Source: an uncultured bacterium
GTDB lineage: Bacteria > Patescibacteriota > Gracilibacteria > Absconditabacterales > Absconditicoccaceae
DNA length: 9,630 nt
NCBI GenBank assembly: GCA_903943625.1
Contig: CAJAPL010000067.1
Coordinates: forward strand, 1-9,630
Direction: 5' to 3'
Shown: piece after piece, positions 1 to 8,016 of the stretch
Layout: each line of letters begins with the position of its first letter
Numbering within the stretch: the stretch's first letter is position 1
Program-made: the position numbers and the translations under genes
The notes under the pieces: generated by a model
The model's input: only the letters and a program-made list of their open reading frames with translations
Told to the model about the DNA's origin: nothing
Databases searched by the model: none

Positions 1-658
1 ACCAATTATGATTAGGATTGAATCCTATACTCATATTCTTTGCATAGATAAAAGTGTCACCAGAATTCAGGCAAGAACCAGAGTCAATATATTCATAAGC
101 GCATTGTGGTTTTTCAAAAAAATAAGATTTCAAAGCAGGTAAATCTTTGAAAGTATTAACAATTTCACTGACTGGTCGACTTTCCAACTTTCATACTGCC
201 AAAGCATATTTTCAAACATTATCTGTGCTGTAAACTTGGACATAATAAACTCAGGATTGTACTTGTCTCTCAAATCATGGTCATTGATAATATAAATCTC
301 AAGCAAATTTTTCATAAAATTCCGTCCACTTAAAATTAGTAGCATCTATATTTATCAGTAATTTTCATAAATCATCTCTCACAATCACTCAATAATCCTG
401 ATCAGATCAAGATATAGCTGGCACAGTAAGAGATAAATACAATAGGAAACCAGTATTAGAAATTATTTTATAAAAATTTGGGGTTCATTTTAGTTGTGCA
501 TAAAATGCTTGTGAATTTTCTGGATTTTGAACTATAATAGGATTATTTGCATCACTATTTGTATTCCAAACAAGTCTAGGATTATGAGCAACCACAAATC
601 AAAATCATGAAATCAGAATAAGGAGAAAAAAAAGATTCTTAAATTTTAAACTCTGCAT
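1..658 (-). CDS. Secreted protein of unknown function, C-terminus cut by window edge
   Basis: The frame opens at ATG 658 and runs off the left edge, giving 219 visible residues with TGA read as Gly. Residues 1-24 form a classic signal peptide: a short basic start (MQSLKFKNLFF), a hydrophobic core, then VVA followed by His. There is no Cys, so this looks like a signal peptidase I substrate and not a lipoprotein. The mature part has a stretch near residues 35-60 (NPIIVQNPENSQAFYAQLKG) and a beta-rich region ending in SGVYYVQVYSTDNVGKYALA. That resembles the small beta-sandwich (PPC-like) domains of exported proteins, but this is an impression, not a family assignment. It starts 16 nt after the rarA stop on the same strand, so the two are probably co-transcribed although no functional link is evident. 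No Shine-Dalgarno site is visible. Function unknown. Confidence 0.8.
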
Positions 659-674
659 TATAAACTTTAAATTG

Positions 675-1859
675 TTAAAAATACTTTCTTCATTTCAACT
701 CATCAGGGAAGTGTTCTTGATCTTTAGCAGAAGGATCGTCATGAAAATATTTGTATCATTTTCAATATCATATCTCCTCCATAAGTTTTGTTGGGGCGTT
801 CCTAATATTCATAGGTACTGGCAAATTACCATATTTTATAACATCTTGTTTTGTCTGTATGGCCGTTTTGTATGCTGTATTATCCTTTTTAGCTTTTGCA
901 AGATACATTGCCAACTGAAAAAGGAAAACATCACATTCTGGCATTCATATTTTTGCAACAGCATCGTAAACCTGATTTGCCAAAAGCAATGCATTATTAT
1001 CTGCCGGTCATATATCTTCTGAAGCAAAACGAAGTAATCTCCTAACAATATAAAGAGGATCCTCTCATCACATAAGCATTCTTTGAATCCGATAACAAGC
1101 AGCATTACCGTCACTATCACGCAGACACTTATGTATCGCCGATATAATATTATAATGCTCTTCTCCGTCTCTATCAAAATATATAGCTTTCTGTCAAGCT
1201 TTGAGGATATCTTGCTCAGTAATTTCTCATTCCTTTCTAATCAATATTGCCGCTTCCAATATATTTAATGAGCTTCTAAGATCTCAGTCTCCAAGCTTAC
1301 TTACAAGCACAAGATTCTCATTAGAGATTTTTATATCTACATACTCATTCTGGATTTTTTCTAGGTTTCTTTCTAGAAACAAAAGTATTTCTTGATGTTC
1401 TAATTTTTGAAAAACAAAAACTCTAGCTCTACTAAGTAAGGCATTATTTATAGTAAAACTTGGGTTCTCTGTTGTCGCACCAATCAAAATAATTACTCAT
1501 TTTTCAACATAAGGTAACAAGGTATCTTGTTGGGCCTTATTCCAACGATGTATCTCATCCAAAAACACTATAGTCTGCTTATTATATTGTGAGTTAATTT
1601 TTGCCTGGTCTATTATTTTTTTCAAATCCTCTTTTTTGCTTGTTACTCCAGACATCAGATAAAAATCAGCTTCAATTATTTTTGAAATTATAAGAGCCAA
1701 TGTTGTCTTTCCCACTCACGGAGGTCATCGGAATATCATGGAAGGGACCTTACCATTTTCCAAAAAAATTCTGATAGGTTTCCCCTCTCCTACTAAATGT
1801 TCTTGTCAGACAAACCCGTCTAATCCGCTTGGCCTAAGAAATGAAGGTATTGGCTCCAA
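675..1859 (-). CDS. rarA: Replication-associated recombination protein A (RarA/MgsA), AAA+ ATPase
   Basis: 394 residues, slightly shorter than typical RarA/MgsA/WRNIP1 proteins (about 420-450). It is a cytoplasmic AAA+ ATPase acting at stalled replication forks with SSB and polymerase. Visible motifs: N-terminal [18 protein letters not shown] (residues 7-24), Walker A GPPGVGKTT (45-53), Walker B FLDEIHRW (99-106), sensor 1 GATTENPSF, the AQQD segment, the winged/lid region GDLRSSLN, and the family's C-terminal signature YKYFHDD...FPDELKGRKYF. Two of the three Walker A glycines are TGA, which shows TGA is Gly and not Trp. There is no ATG upstream of the conserved N-terminus: the frame is open back to a TAA just beyond 1889, and only ATA, ATT and TTG triplets fit. 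I chose TTG at 1859; ATT at 1862 is equally possible. The stop is TAA. A promoter candidate lies at 1892-1919. Confidence 0.95.
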
Positions 1860-1869
1860 AATTATAAAT

Positions 1870-1898
1870 TTGACAAAGTAAAGTAATTTGAATAATAT
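1870..1898 (+). promoter_or_regulatory. Candidate sigma70-type promoter for the HD-domain gene
   Basis: A perfect TTGACA -35 (1870-1875), a 17-bp spacer and TAATAT as -10 (1893-1898) precede the HD-domain gene. Initiation near 1905 would give a leader of about 65 nt before ATG 1970. The optimal spacing and exact -35 make this the best promoter in the window. It overlaps the rarA promoter on the other strand. Confidence 0.5.
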
Positions 1899-1919
1899 TT
1901 AGAAAAGCATCAAAATCAA
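1892..1919 (-). promoter_or_regulatory. Candidate sigma70-type promoter for rarA
   Basis: On the minus strand, TTGATT (1919-1914) and TATTAT (1897-1892) are separated by 16 bp, close to the TTGACA/TATAAT consensus. Transcription would begin near 1885, about 26 nt before the chosen TTG start of rarA. The -10 hexamer overlaps the -10 of the opposing promoter for the HD-domain gene. This is a sequence match only, in AT-rich DNA. Confidence 0.4.
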
Positions 1920-1969
1920 GTTAAATACCAACGATAAAAACGATTAGTTTTAGAGATTACAACACAATT

Positions 1970-2497
1970 ATGATAAACAAAAGAAGTGCATTGAGTCTTT
2001 TACACAAACACACTAAACATCTGCCTAATGCTGATTGATTAAAAAGACATGTTATATGAGTCTCTGAAATAGCATTTGAAATAGCAAAAAAAATTAAAAA
2101 AAAACATCCAAGACTTAAGATTCATCCACACAAGGTAAAAATTGCTTGACTATTACATGACATATGAAAAGCTAAAGACTGAGATCATGAACTAAATTCA
2201 GTAAAAATATTAAAAAAAGAATGACTATCTGAGATTGCAGATATTATAATACATAGCTTTGTATATGAATTATTTCTACTTGAATGAAAAGAGAAAAAGG
2301 AATATTTACCTAAAACTCTTGAAAATAAAATAATTATTTACGCAGATTATTTATTTAATGATGAAAAAGTAACTCTAAAAGAAAGGATTAGGGAAATAAG
2401 GGAGAGGAAAAAGGACGAACCAAAAAGAATCGCAGCTTTAAAGCTTGCAGAATCCAGATTATATGATATAGAAAAAGAAATAAAAAGTTTAATGTAA
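1970..2497 (+). CDS. HD-domain metal-dependent phosphohydrolase
   Basis: 175 residues with TAA stop; all seven glycines are encoded by TGA. The protein carries the HD superfamily ligand set: H27 in the first helix (KRHVIGVSEIA), the H63-D64 pair in LLHDIGKAKD, and D126 in IIIYADYLF. H73 (GDHE) and H95 (IIIHS) match extra metal-site histidines of HDIG-type enzymes. Such proteins hydrolyse phosphomonoesters or phosphodiesters of nucleotides or RNA ends using one or two metal ions; the substrate cannot be told from the sequence. The C-terminal third (KERIREIRERKKDEPK...) is charged and helical, probably coiled. ATG 1970 is the first ATG after the upstream in-frame TAA at 1922-1924; no Shine-Dalgarno is seen. 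It is transcribed alone, divergent from rarA and convergent with the next gene. Confidence 0.88.
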
Positions 2498-2510
2498 AAT
2501 TATTTATTTT

Positions 2511-2542
2511 AAAAAAGCTGGCGATAAGTATGTGCCAGCCTC
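2511..2542 (-). terminator. Intrinsic terminator of the downstream secreted-protein gene
   Basis: A GC-rich hairpin with arms GCTGGC (2517-2522) and GCCAGC (2534-2539) and an 11-nt loop is followed on the minus strand by six T residues (AAAAAA at 2511-2516 on the plus strand). It lies 26 nt past the stop of the minus-strand gene and 19 nt past the stop of the convergent HD-domain gene. The U-tract favours minus-strand termination, though it may act both ways. Confidence 0.8.
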
Positions 2543-2565
2543 CTTTATTTCAAATTATTTACAAT

Positions 2566-3567
2566 TTAATACACTATGCCATTATTGTTTCATATTTTAT
2601 AATCGGACATTATCATTTCATAATTTGCTTGAGCATACGGATCTGTTTTTACTTTAGATCCAAATCTTATTCAAGATGATAGATATCGTTCAGTAATATT
2701 ATTTCTCCGCAAACTAAACAAAACAGTTATTCTTTCAGGTTTATCTAATTTGATCTGTTGAGATGGTCATCGAAAAGGGTTATTTCATCAATTTTTAACA
2801 AAATCAACTAACTGTTGATCTGTTAATTTTTCTGATTTCCTAACCGCTCATATGAAAGGCAATAGCTGAGCATTAACATTATTTACTCATTCAGAATTTA
2901 TATTCAAAGTTATTCAAGCTAATCCACCATATTGATTATAAACCCTCTTTCAGTTTATAAGATAAGGGTAAATGATTGTGAAATCAGTATATTCTATTTC
3001 TACGCTTCAAGTGTCATTGGTATCTATATTTATTCAAGAAAAATAATCTGATTCATTATTTCAGTCCCTCATCATAGGATATCCTCATCAATTAGAATTT
3101 TTATAGAGTAATACAGGCTTATCCAATTGATCAAATAATTTTCCCTTCAGATAAGGATTTTTCATAAAGTCTATAGCATAATCAAATGCTTTCTTTTCAG
3201 TTAGCGACTTGTACAAAGGATTATAATTTCTTTTATTTCACCACATACTACAATTTCTCAAATCAAAACTAAAGTCAAATTCTCATTCCTCTACTCCCAC
3301 AGAGAACATTTTAGCTGCCCTATCTGCAAATCCCATATTTTGAAGTACCTTTAATCAATCGCAACTTAATTTCAAAAGAGAAGAATCTTGTTTTATCATT
3401 GCTTTGGTAGCTGTTTCATCAAACTTATAACTAGCCCTATCGTTTGAGATAGGTGGTACTCGTTCAGGATCAACAATTTTAGAAGATGATGAAGTTGCGG
3501 TGCCTCATCAAGCAAGAGTTAGGCCAAAAAGTAGGGCCAAAGTAAGGATTCATATAAATTTTTTCAT
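2566..3567 (-). CDS. Secreted protein of unknown family
   Basis: 333 residues from ATG 3567 to a TAA stop. The N-terminus MKKFIGILTLALLFGLTLA followed by a Gly-, Thr- and Ser-rich stretch is a signal peptide with a flexible linker. There is no lipobox Cys, so it is exported but probably not a lipoprotein. The mature part has two Cys (near residues 69 and 106: LKLSCDG and LRNCSMW) that could form a disulfide. A beta-rich centre rich in Asn, Asp, Tyr and Gly (GSVEIEYTDFTIIYPYLING, ITLNINSEG) is followed by a C-terminal part with ITVLFSLRRNN and RYLSSGIRFGS. I do not recognise the family. It is a single transcription unit with its own terminator downstream. A TATACT at 3584-3579 could be a -10, which would leave a leader of only about 5 nt; I am unsure of this. 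No Shine-Dalgarno site. Confidence 0.82.
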
Positions 3568-3629
3568 AAACAAAATTTAGTATATAAAGCTTTATTTAAC
3601 AGACGAATAAATAATTATAAAATTCTGAT

Positions 3630-3658
3630 TTGCAATACTTGTTATTGTAATATATATA
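3630..3658 (+). promoter_or_regulatory. Candidate promoter for the flavodoxin-like gene
   Basis: TTGCAA (3630-3635), a 17-bp spacer and TATATA (3653-3658) lie about 50 nt before ATG 3707 in a 139-bp divergent intergenic region. The -10 sits in a run of alternating TA, so its exact register is uncertain and chance occurrence is quite possible. Confidence 0.3.
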
Positions 3659-3706
3659 CAAAAAAATAATCTGACCCATATATCTTATTTACCAATATGC
3701 CAAAAT

Positions 3707-4183
3707 ATGGATAAAAAAATCCTATTAGTTTACTATTCTAGGACTTGAATCACTCGTAAGGTTGCAGAATATATTAAGCAATTAATAGCTTGTGATGTAG
3801 AAGAAATTATAGATAAGAAAGATAGATCTTGAATAATATGATACTTATGAGCAGGTAGAGACGCATCACTAAAAAAGCTTACAGACATACAAGAGACAAA
3901 CTTATATCCATGAAATTATGATATATTAATAATAGGGACCCCCGTACGAGATTTCACCATGGCATCAGCAATCAGAACCTATATACAAAAAAATAAAGAA
4001 AATCTCCCACCAAAGATCATTTTTTACTGTACTATGTGAGGAGGTGGAGATAGAACAACATTCCAGGATATGACATATTTATGCTCCAAAACACCTATAT
4101 GAGTAATATGGTTTAAGACAAAAGATATAGTAAAAAATCAATTTCAAGACAGATTAAAAAAATTCTTGGAAGATATTATCTAA
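3707..4183 (+). CDS. Flavodoxin-like protein
   Basis: 158 residues, TAA stop. Residues 4-20 (KILLVYYSRTGITRKVA) form the first beta strand and FMN phosphate-binding loop of flavodoxins. The Gly of SRTG is a TGA codon and was one of the clearest signs of recoding. Further flavodoxin features are YDILIIGTPVRDFTMASAIRTYI (around residues 72-94) and the strand KIIFYCTMGGGGDRTTFQDM. In many members the first of these has a Trp after GTPV; here it is Arg, so the FMN stacking may differ. The length is typical of short-chain flavodoxins. Such proteins carry one or two electrons on FMN in the cytoplasm, or act as NAD(P)H-quinone or menaquinone-pathway oxidoreductases; the partner is unknown. An earlier ATG at 3696 hits TAA after four codons, so ATG 3707 is the start. 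It converges on truB with 13 nt between stops. Confidence 0.88.
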
Positions 4184-4196
4184 TTTATACCAAACA

Positions 4197-4907
4197 TTAT
4201 CAAATACTTATTTCACAAAATTTAATCTGACTATTTTCTATTCATTGCATTCTCATTTGATCGATTTCCCAATCTGCAATTTTAGTTCTTCTAAGACCAG
4301 TCAATATTCATCCAAGTCAAAATTGTTGTCCAAGTCGATAAGCTATAGACCTAATATACGTTCCAGAGCCCACATCCAAAGAAAGTTCTAATACCGGGAA
4401 ATTGTATTTTAAAATATCAAATCAATAAATTTTCATGTCCTTATAATCAATATCTTGTAAACCTTTTCTAGCCAAATGATAAGATCTTTTTCATTCTTTT
4501 TTCTTTGCACTAAAAGCTGGTATAGGCAAGTTAAACGTTGGAATTAGAGATTTAAGAGTATCCTTTATTTGTTCCAATGTGGGGGCTTTTACGAAATCTT
4601 CGTTAATCAAAATTCATTCATTTCAATTTACTACTTCACACTTATAATCTATCATAGTTTCTCGATATTCCATGTCCCAGGTATCTGACATTTTAGAAAA
4701 ATCAATGGTTGCGGCATAACTTTTATCCAATCATATCAATTGTGTTAAGTTTTTTGTATCTTTTCATATAGCTAAAATCATTAGGCCTGTAGCCATGGGA
4801 TCAAGAGTCCCACTATGTCATATCTTTTGTCATATATAGAATTTTTTCAACACTTTAATTACCCCAAAGCTTGATATTCAACCTGGTTTATCAACAGCTA
4901 AAAACAT
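4197..4907 (-). CDS. truB: tRNA pseudouridine(55) synthase TruB
   Basis: 236 residues, within the range for compact TruB lacking a long C-terminal PUA domain. TruB isomerises U55 in the T-loop of tRNAs to pseudouridine. N-terminal VDKPGGISSFGVIK leads into GHSGTLDPMATGLMI, where D36 is the catalytic aspartate. SDTWDME matches the conserved TDT-D motif, KSYAATI the substrate-binding strand, PIPAFSAKKKEGKRSYHLAR the usual SA.K..G...Y..AR block, and VGSGTYIRSIAYRLG the RNA-binding signature. Conserved glycines alternate between TGA and GGN. ATG 4907 is set by an in-frame TAA two codons earlier. No Shine-Dalgarno and no convincing promoter are seen in the 136-bp divergent gap with efp. Confidence 0.95.
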
Positions 4908-4967
4908 CGATTACCATCTTATCATATAAAATTAAATTACTTCTAACGTTCTACTCCTGACTTTCAA

Positions 4968-5016
4968 CTTATTACTTATCTTGTTATTTAGGAGCAATTT
5001 ATTATAAGTAAGTAAG
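4968..5016. repeat. Imperfect inverted repeat across the efp promoter
   Basis: CTTATTACTTAT (4968-4979) is mirrored by ATAAGTAAGTAAG (5004-5016): twelve pairs with one bulged G, 24 nt apart. The right arm contains the putative -10 of efp. It could be an operator or a leader structure. AT-rich composition makes chance pairing possible. Confidence 0.4.
4981..5008 (+). promoter_or_regulatory. Candidate promoter of the efp operon
   Basis: TTGTTA (4981-4986), a 16-bp spacer and TATAAG (5003-5008) precede efp. Initiation near 5015 would give a leader of about 29 nt, which is very T-rich. It is the best sigma70-like match in this gap. Confidence 0.38.
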
Positions 5017-5043
5017 CATATTTTATTTGTTTATTTTTTTGTT

Positions 5044-5598
5044 ATGGTAAAAATTAGTACTTCTGAAGTAAAAAGATGAACGATTCTAAAAATCGAGTGA
5101 AAACTTTTTAGAGTAACAGAGATGTCACATACCCACATGTGAAGATGAGGGGCAACAGATTCTTTTAAAGTTAAAGATATAGTATCTGGCAAAACAAATG
5201 TATTCACATACAACGCTTGAACAATCCTTGAACAAGCAGAGGTAAATACAAAAAACGCAATATTTTTGTACAATTCATGAGATAACTATTCCTTTATGGA
5301 AAATGACACATGAGAAATGTATGAACTACCAAGAGAGGAAGTAGATGACGTAGCTTCTTATCTAAAAGAAAATTTGGACGTTTATCTTATGATTTACGAA
5401 TGAAACGTAATATGAGTGATATTACCCACAACAGTAACATACAAAATCATATCTACTGTCCCATGAGTAAAATGAGATAGAGCACAAGCAGGGAAAAAAC
5501 CAGCAACAATAGAAACATGACTAGAAGTGATGGTTCCTTTAAATAAAAATGAATGAGACTCTGTTATTGTAAATACAGAGAACTGAACAGCCAGTTAA
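5044..5598 (+). CDS. efp: Translation elongation factor P
   Basis: 184 residues, the standard EF-P length, TAA stop. EF-P binds between the P and E sites and relieves ribosome stalling at polyproline. Domain I covers roughly residues 1-65 (EVKRGTILKIEGKLFRVTE), followed by two OB folds. The C-terminal EF-P signature is clear: TYKIISTVPGVKGDRAQAG and KPATIETGLEVMVPLNKNEGDSVIVNTENGTAS. The exposed loop of domain I reads HTHMGRGGAT, with Arg34 at the position that is Lys34 in E. coli and Arg32 in Pseudomonas, and Met in place of the usual Pro. I count 17 glycines, 14 of them TGA and only three GGN, a strong demonstration of recoding. ATG 5044 fits the family N-terminus. It heads a four-gene run; the methylase frame starts within about 30 nt. 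Confidence 0.95.
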
Positions 5599-5626
5599 AA
5601 ACTTTTAGTATTTCTACATTTCTATA

Positions 5627-7141
5627 CTGAGACACTCAAACACCCTTGAGAATATTTACATTTACAAAATCTGATACGGCTGAGTCGGTATTGGAGCTTT
5701 ACCTGATTGAAAAAAAATCCTAGTAAAATGATGAGCTTTACCACAAAGCACAGTAGACATCAAAATAGTTAAAAAAAAGAAAGATTACATAGAAGGCCAT
5801 ATCATACGTACCCACAAATATAACAAAGAATTGGCAGATTGAGAAGTTTTTTGTCCACATTATTTTATACCTATATGAGCTAGTCAAGAAAATCAAGGCT
5901 CTTATAAAATAGGATGTTGATGATGTAAACGGCAAATTATGAGCTATAAAAACCAATTAAAGTTAAAATACGAAATAGTAGAAGACTGATTTGAGAGGAT
6001 AAAAAAGCAAATCCCAGAGTTGGAAATATTACCTATAATCTGATCTCCACTAGAGAAATGATACAGAAATAAAATAGAATTTAGTTTTGGTGTTTATATC
6101 TCTGAGAGAGAAAACATAGAAAGCAGACGAAACATATGATTCCATAAACAATGAGAATTTAGTAAGATAGTTGATATAGATTCATGTTGATTAATATCAG
6201 ATAAAGCAAACAGCGTATTTAAGTACATAAAAGGTCTTTGTTATAACTCTGGTTTGCCAGTTTTCGACCAAAAAATCCATCAATGATTCTTCCGTCATCT
6301 GGTCATTAGAGAATGAGTAAACACAGATCAAATATTGGTTAACTTATCAGTTTTTGAAGATAGTTTAAAAAAAACATATAACGATAAACGAAATGAATTT
6401 TTGGACATATTACAAAAAGACGAATTTTTGAAAAACAACATAAGAACTTTTGCAATTACATACAATAACTGACTCGCAGACACTGTGAAATCAGACAAAT
6501 CTGAAAGCAAGATACTTTGGTGAGATTGATATATCCATGAGTTGTTGATATTAAACGAAGATCAAGAAAATAAGACAGAAAGTACATTTAGGATATCTCC
6601 ATTTTCGTTCTTTCAAACAAACACGTTTTGAGCACAAAAATTGTTTTCTGAAGCACAAAAGATGTTATGATACGTCAAATGAACCATATTAGATCTCTAT
6701 TGTTGAACATGAACAATATGAATAAGTCTACTAAAAAACTGAATTTGATCAGATCTAGTATGAATAGAAATAGTGGAGGATGCTATTACAGACGCAAAAC
6801 ATAATGCTAAGATAAATTGAATAGAAAATAATTGTTTTTTCTTGGCTGCATCCAGTGAAAAAGCCTTCAATACAAATCCTGAGTTAAAATCAAAAATAAA
6901 AAATCTATGAGCCGTGATAGTAGACCCTCCTAGAGATTGATTACACAAAAACCTTATAAGTTTTTTATGAGAACTCAAAAAAGAATTAGATTTCAAACTA
7001 CTTTATATTTCATGTAATCCAATCACAATGGCTAGGGACATCCAGTTATTAGTAGAAAATTGATTCAAAATCAATAAACTACAGCCTGTTGATATGTTTC
7101 CACAGACACACCACATAGAGGTTATTTGAATATTATATTAA
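5627..7141 (+). CDS. 23S rRNA/tRNA (uracil-5-)-methyltransferase, TrmA/RlmD (RumA) family
   Basis: About 504 residues, SAM-dependent, making 5-methyluridine in rRNA or tRNA; target site unknown. N-terminal TRAM-like segment: KIGYGGVGIGALPDGKKILVKGG. Fe-S cysteines: C76 (FCPHYF), C97 and C100 (CGGCKRQ), and a fourth in DIDSCG. SAM motif I is LDLYCGTGTIGISLL (about 356-370), with all three glycines TGA. DPPRDGLHKN lies near 433. The catalytic cysteine is about C463 in YISCNPITMARD, and the end signature is DMFPQTHHIEV. The first two Fe-S cysteines are further apart (20 intervening residues) than in E. coli RlmD. No ATG precedes the conserved N-terminus; the frame is open back to TAG 5606. I chose CTG 5627, but ATT 5618, ATA 5624 or a later ATT are possible. 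It follows efp by about 28 nt and ends 1 nt before lspA. Confidence 0.9.
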
Positions 7142-7142
7142 G

Positions 7143-7568
7143 ATGAAAAATCAGATTGCAAAAACGACCATATTGAGCATTTTATTGCTCTCATCAGACT
7201 TACTTTCAAAATATTTTTTTTATAATAAAAATTTATTATCGACCTCTGATTTTATTACGCCAGTATTTAACCTATGAATATCACGATGAATTCAAGCAAA
7301 TATATTCATGGTGATAGTAATAAGCATAATTGCCCTTTTTATATTTACATACCTATTCAAAATCAAACACATATGATGGGTGATTTTCAGTATTCTAGTC
7401 GCCTGAACACTAGGTAATTTAGCTGACAGAGTATTTTTGTGATGAGTAAGAGATTTTATTTCAATTTCTGCATTCCCTGTATTCAATGTAGCTGACGTGC
7501 TACTGAACATATGAATAATACTTATATTAGTAAGCGAATTCTTTCAGAATAAAGCCACAAAGCACTAA
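7143..7568 (+). CDS. lspA: Lipoprotein signal peptidase (signal peptidase II)
   Basis: 141 residues, an aspartyl protease of the inner membrane that cleaves signal peptides of diacylglyceryl-modified prolipoproteins. Hydrophobic segments fall around residues 8-26, 53-72, 77-92 and 117-136, giving the family's four-helix layout. DLLSKY (19-24) corresponds to the usual D..(S/T)K motif in helix 1. GTLGNLADRVFLGGVRDFI (88-106) and FPVFNVADVLLNIG (111-124) are the signature regions, with D104 and D118 as the likely catalytic pair. The spacing between them is shorter than in E. coli, so the loop is reduced. Seven of eight glycines are TGA. ATG 7143 begins 1 nt after the methylase stop, so translation is probably coupled. 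Neither secreted protein in this window has a lipobox Cys, so its substrates lie elsewhere. Confidence 0.93.
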
Positions 7569-7679
7569 AAATACTTATTTTTCATATATCTCTTATTACA
7601 TTCAGCTAAATTCACATTGAAATTTTCTAAAGAAAAATTAAACACAACAAAACTAGTTTTTATTATTGAACACATCAAA

Positions 7680-8000
7680 ATGATATTTGAATGAAAAATT
7701 TTATTTGTTTCCGAGCAAGTAGAGGTCGGACAGAACAACCTACCAAAAATCAATTTTATCTTGGAAGAAAATACTGACAAAGAATTTAAAAGTTCTATTG
7801 CGGTCGATTTGCTATGAGAAAAAACAGAACTTATAAAAAGTTATAAAGTCTGAGATATTATCAAAGTTTCACTAAATTTTAAAGCAAACGAATTTAATTG
7901 AAAACGATATAATCGCGTATCTGCATGGAAAATAGAATGATGAAATTGAAGTACAACACAAAAGACATCATCAAAACAAGATGAAGACCTACCATTCTAA
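7680..8000 (+). CDS. DUF3127 protein, OB-fold SSB-like with acidic C-terminal tail
   Basis: 106 residues, TAA stop. The body (residues 1-86) matches the DUF3127 pattern: MIFEGKILFVSEQVEVG, the strand INFILEEN, SIAVDLLGEKTELIKSYKVGDIIKVSLNF and RYNRVSAWKIE. These small proteins are thought to adopt an OB fold and bind single-stranded DNA. A low-complexity linker rich in Gly, Ser, Thr, Gln and Lys follows, ending in DEDLPF, very like the acidic tip of bacterial SSB (DDDIPF) that recruits repair and replication proteins. An accessory SSB-type role is inferred, not shown. It lies 111 nt after lspA in the same direction and is followed by the terminator at 8023. The frame is open upstream to the lspA stop, so an N-terminal extension from a non-ATG codon is not excluded, but ATG 7680 fits the family start. 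No Shine-Dalgarno. Confidence 0.8.
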
Positions 8001-8016
8001 CAAATAAAATCAAAGT

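Noticed and set aside
672..1268. Overlapping plus-strand open frames within the rarA region
   Set aside because: They lie opposite rarA, whose minus-strand frame carries all conserved AAA+ motifs; they show only AT-rich, low-quality translations.
1284..1715. Apparent split of rarA (and likewise dnaG) into several pieces, suggesting pseudogenes
   Set aside because: The breaks are all TGA codons at conserved glycines; the reading frame is continuous with no frameshift.
1861..1866. TATAAT on the minus strand right at the rarA start as a leaderless promoter
   Set aside because: It would start transcription inside the conserved N-terminal coding region and has no -35; the pair at 1892-1919 fits better.
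4908..5043. Possible tRNA or small RNA gene in the truB-efp gap
   Set aside because: No cloverleaf arms, T-loop consensus or GC-rich stem; only an AT-rich imperfect repeat and a promoter-like pair.
5031..7510. Several minus-strand open frames across the efp, methylase and lspA genes
   Set aside because: They are shadows of genes read correctly on the plus strand with TGA=Gly; none has family motifs.
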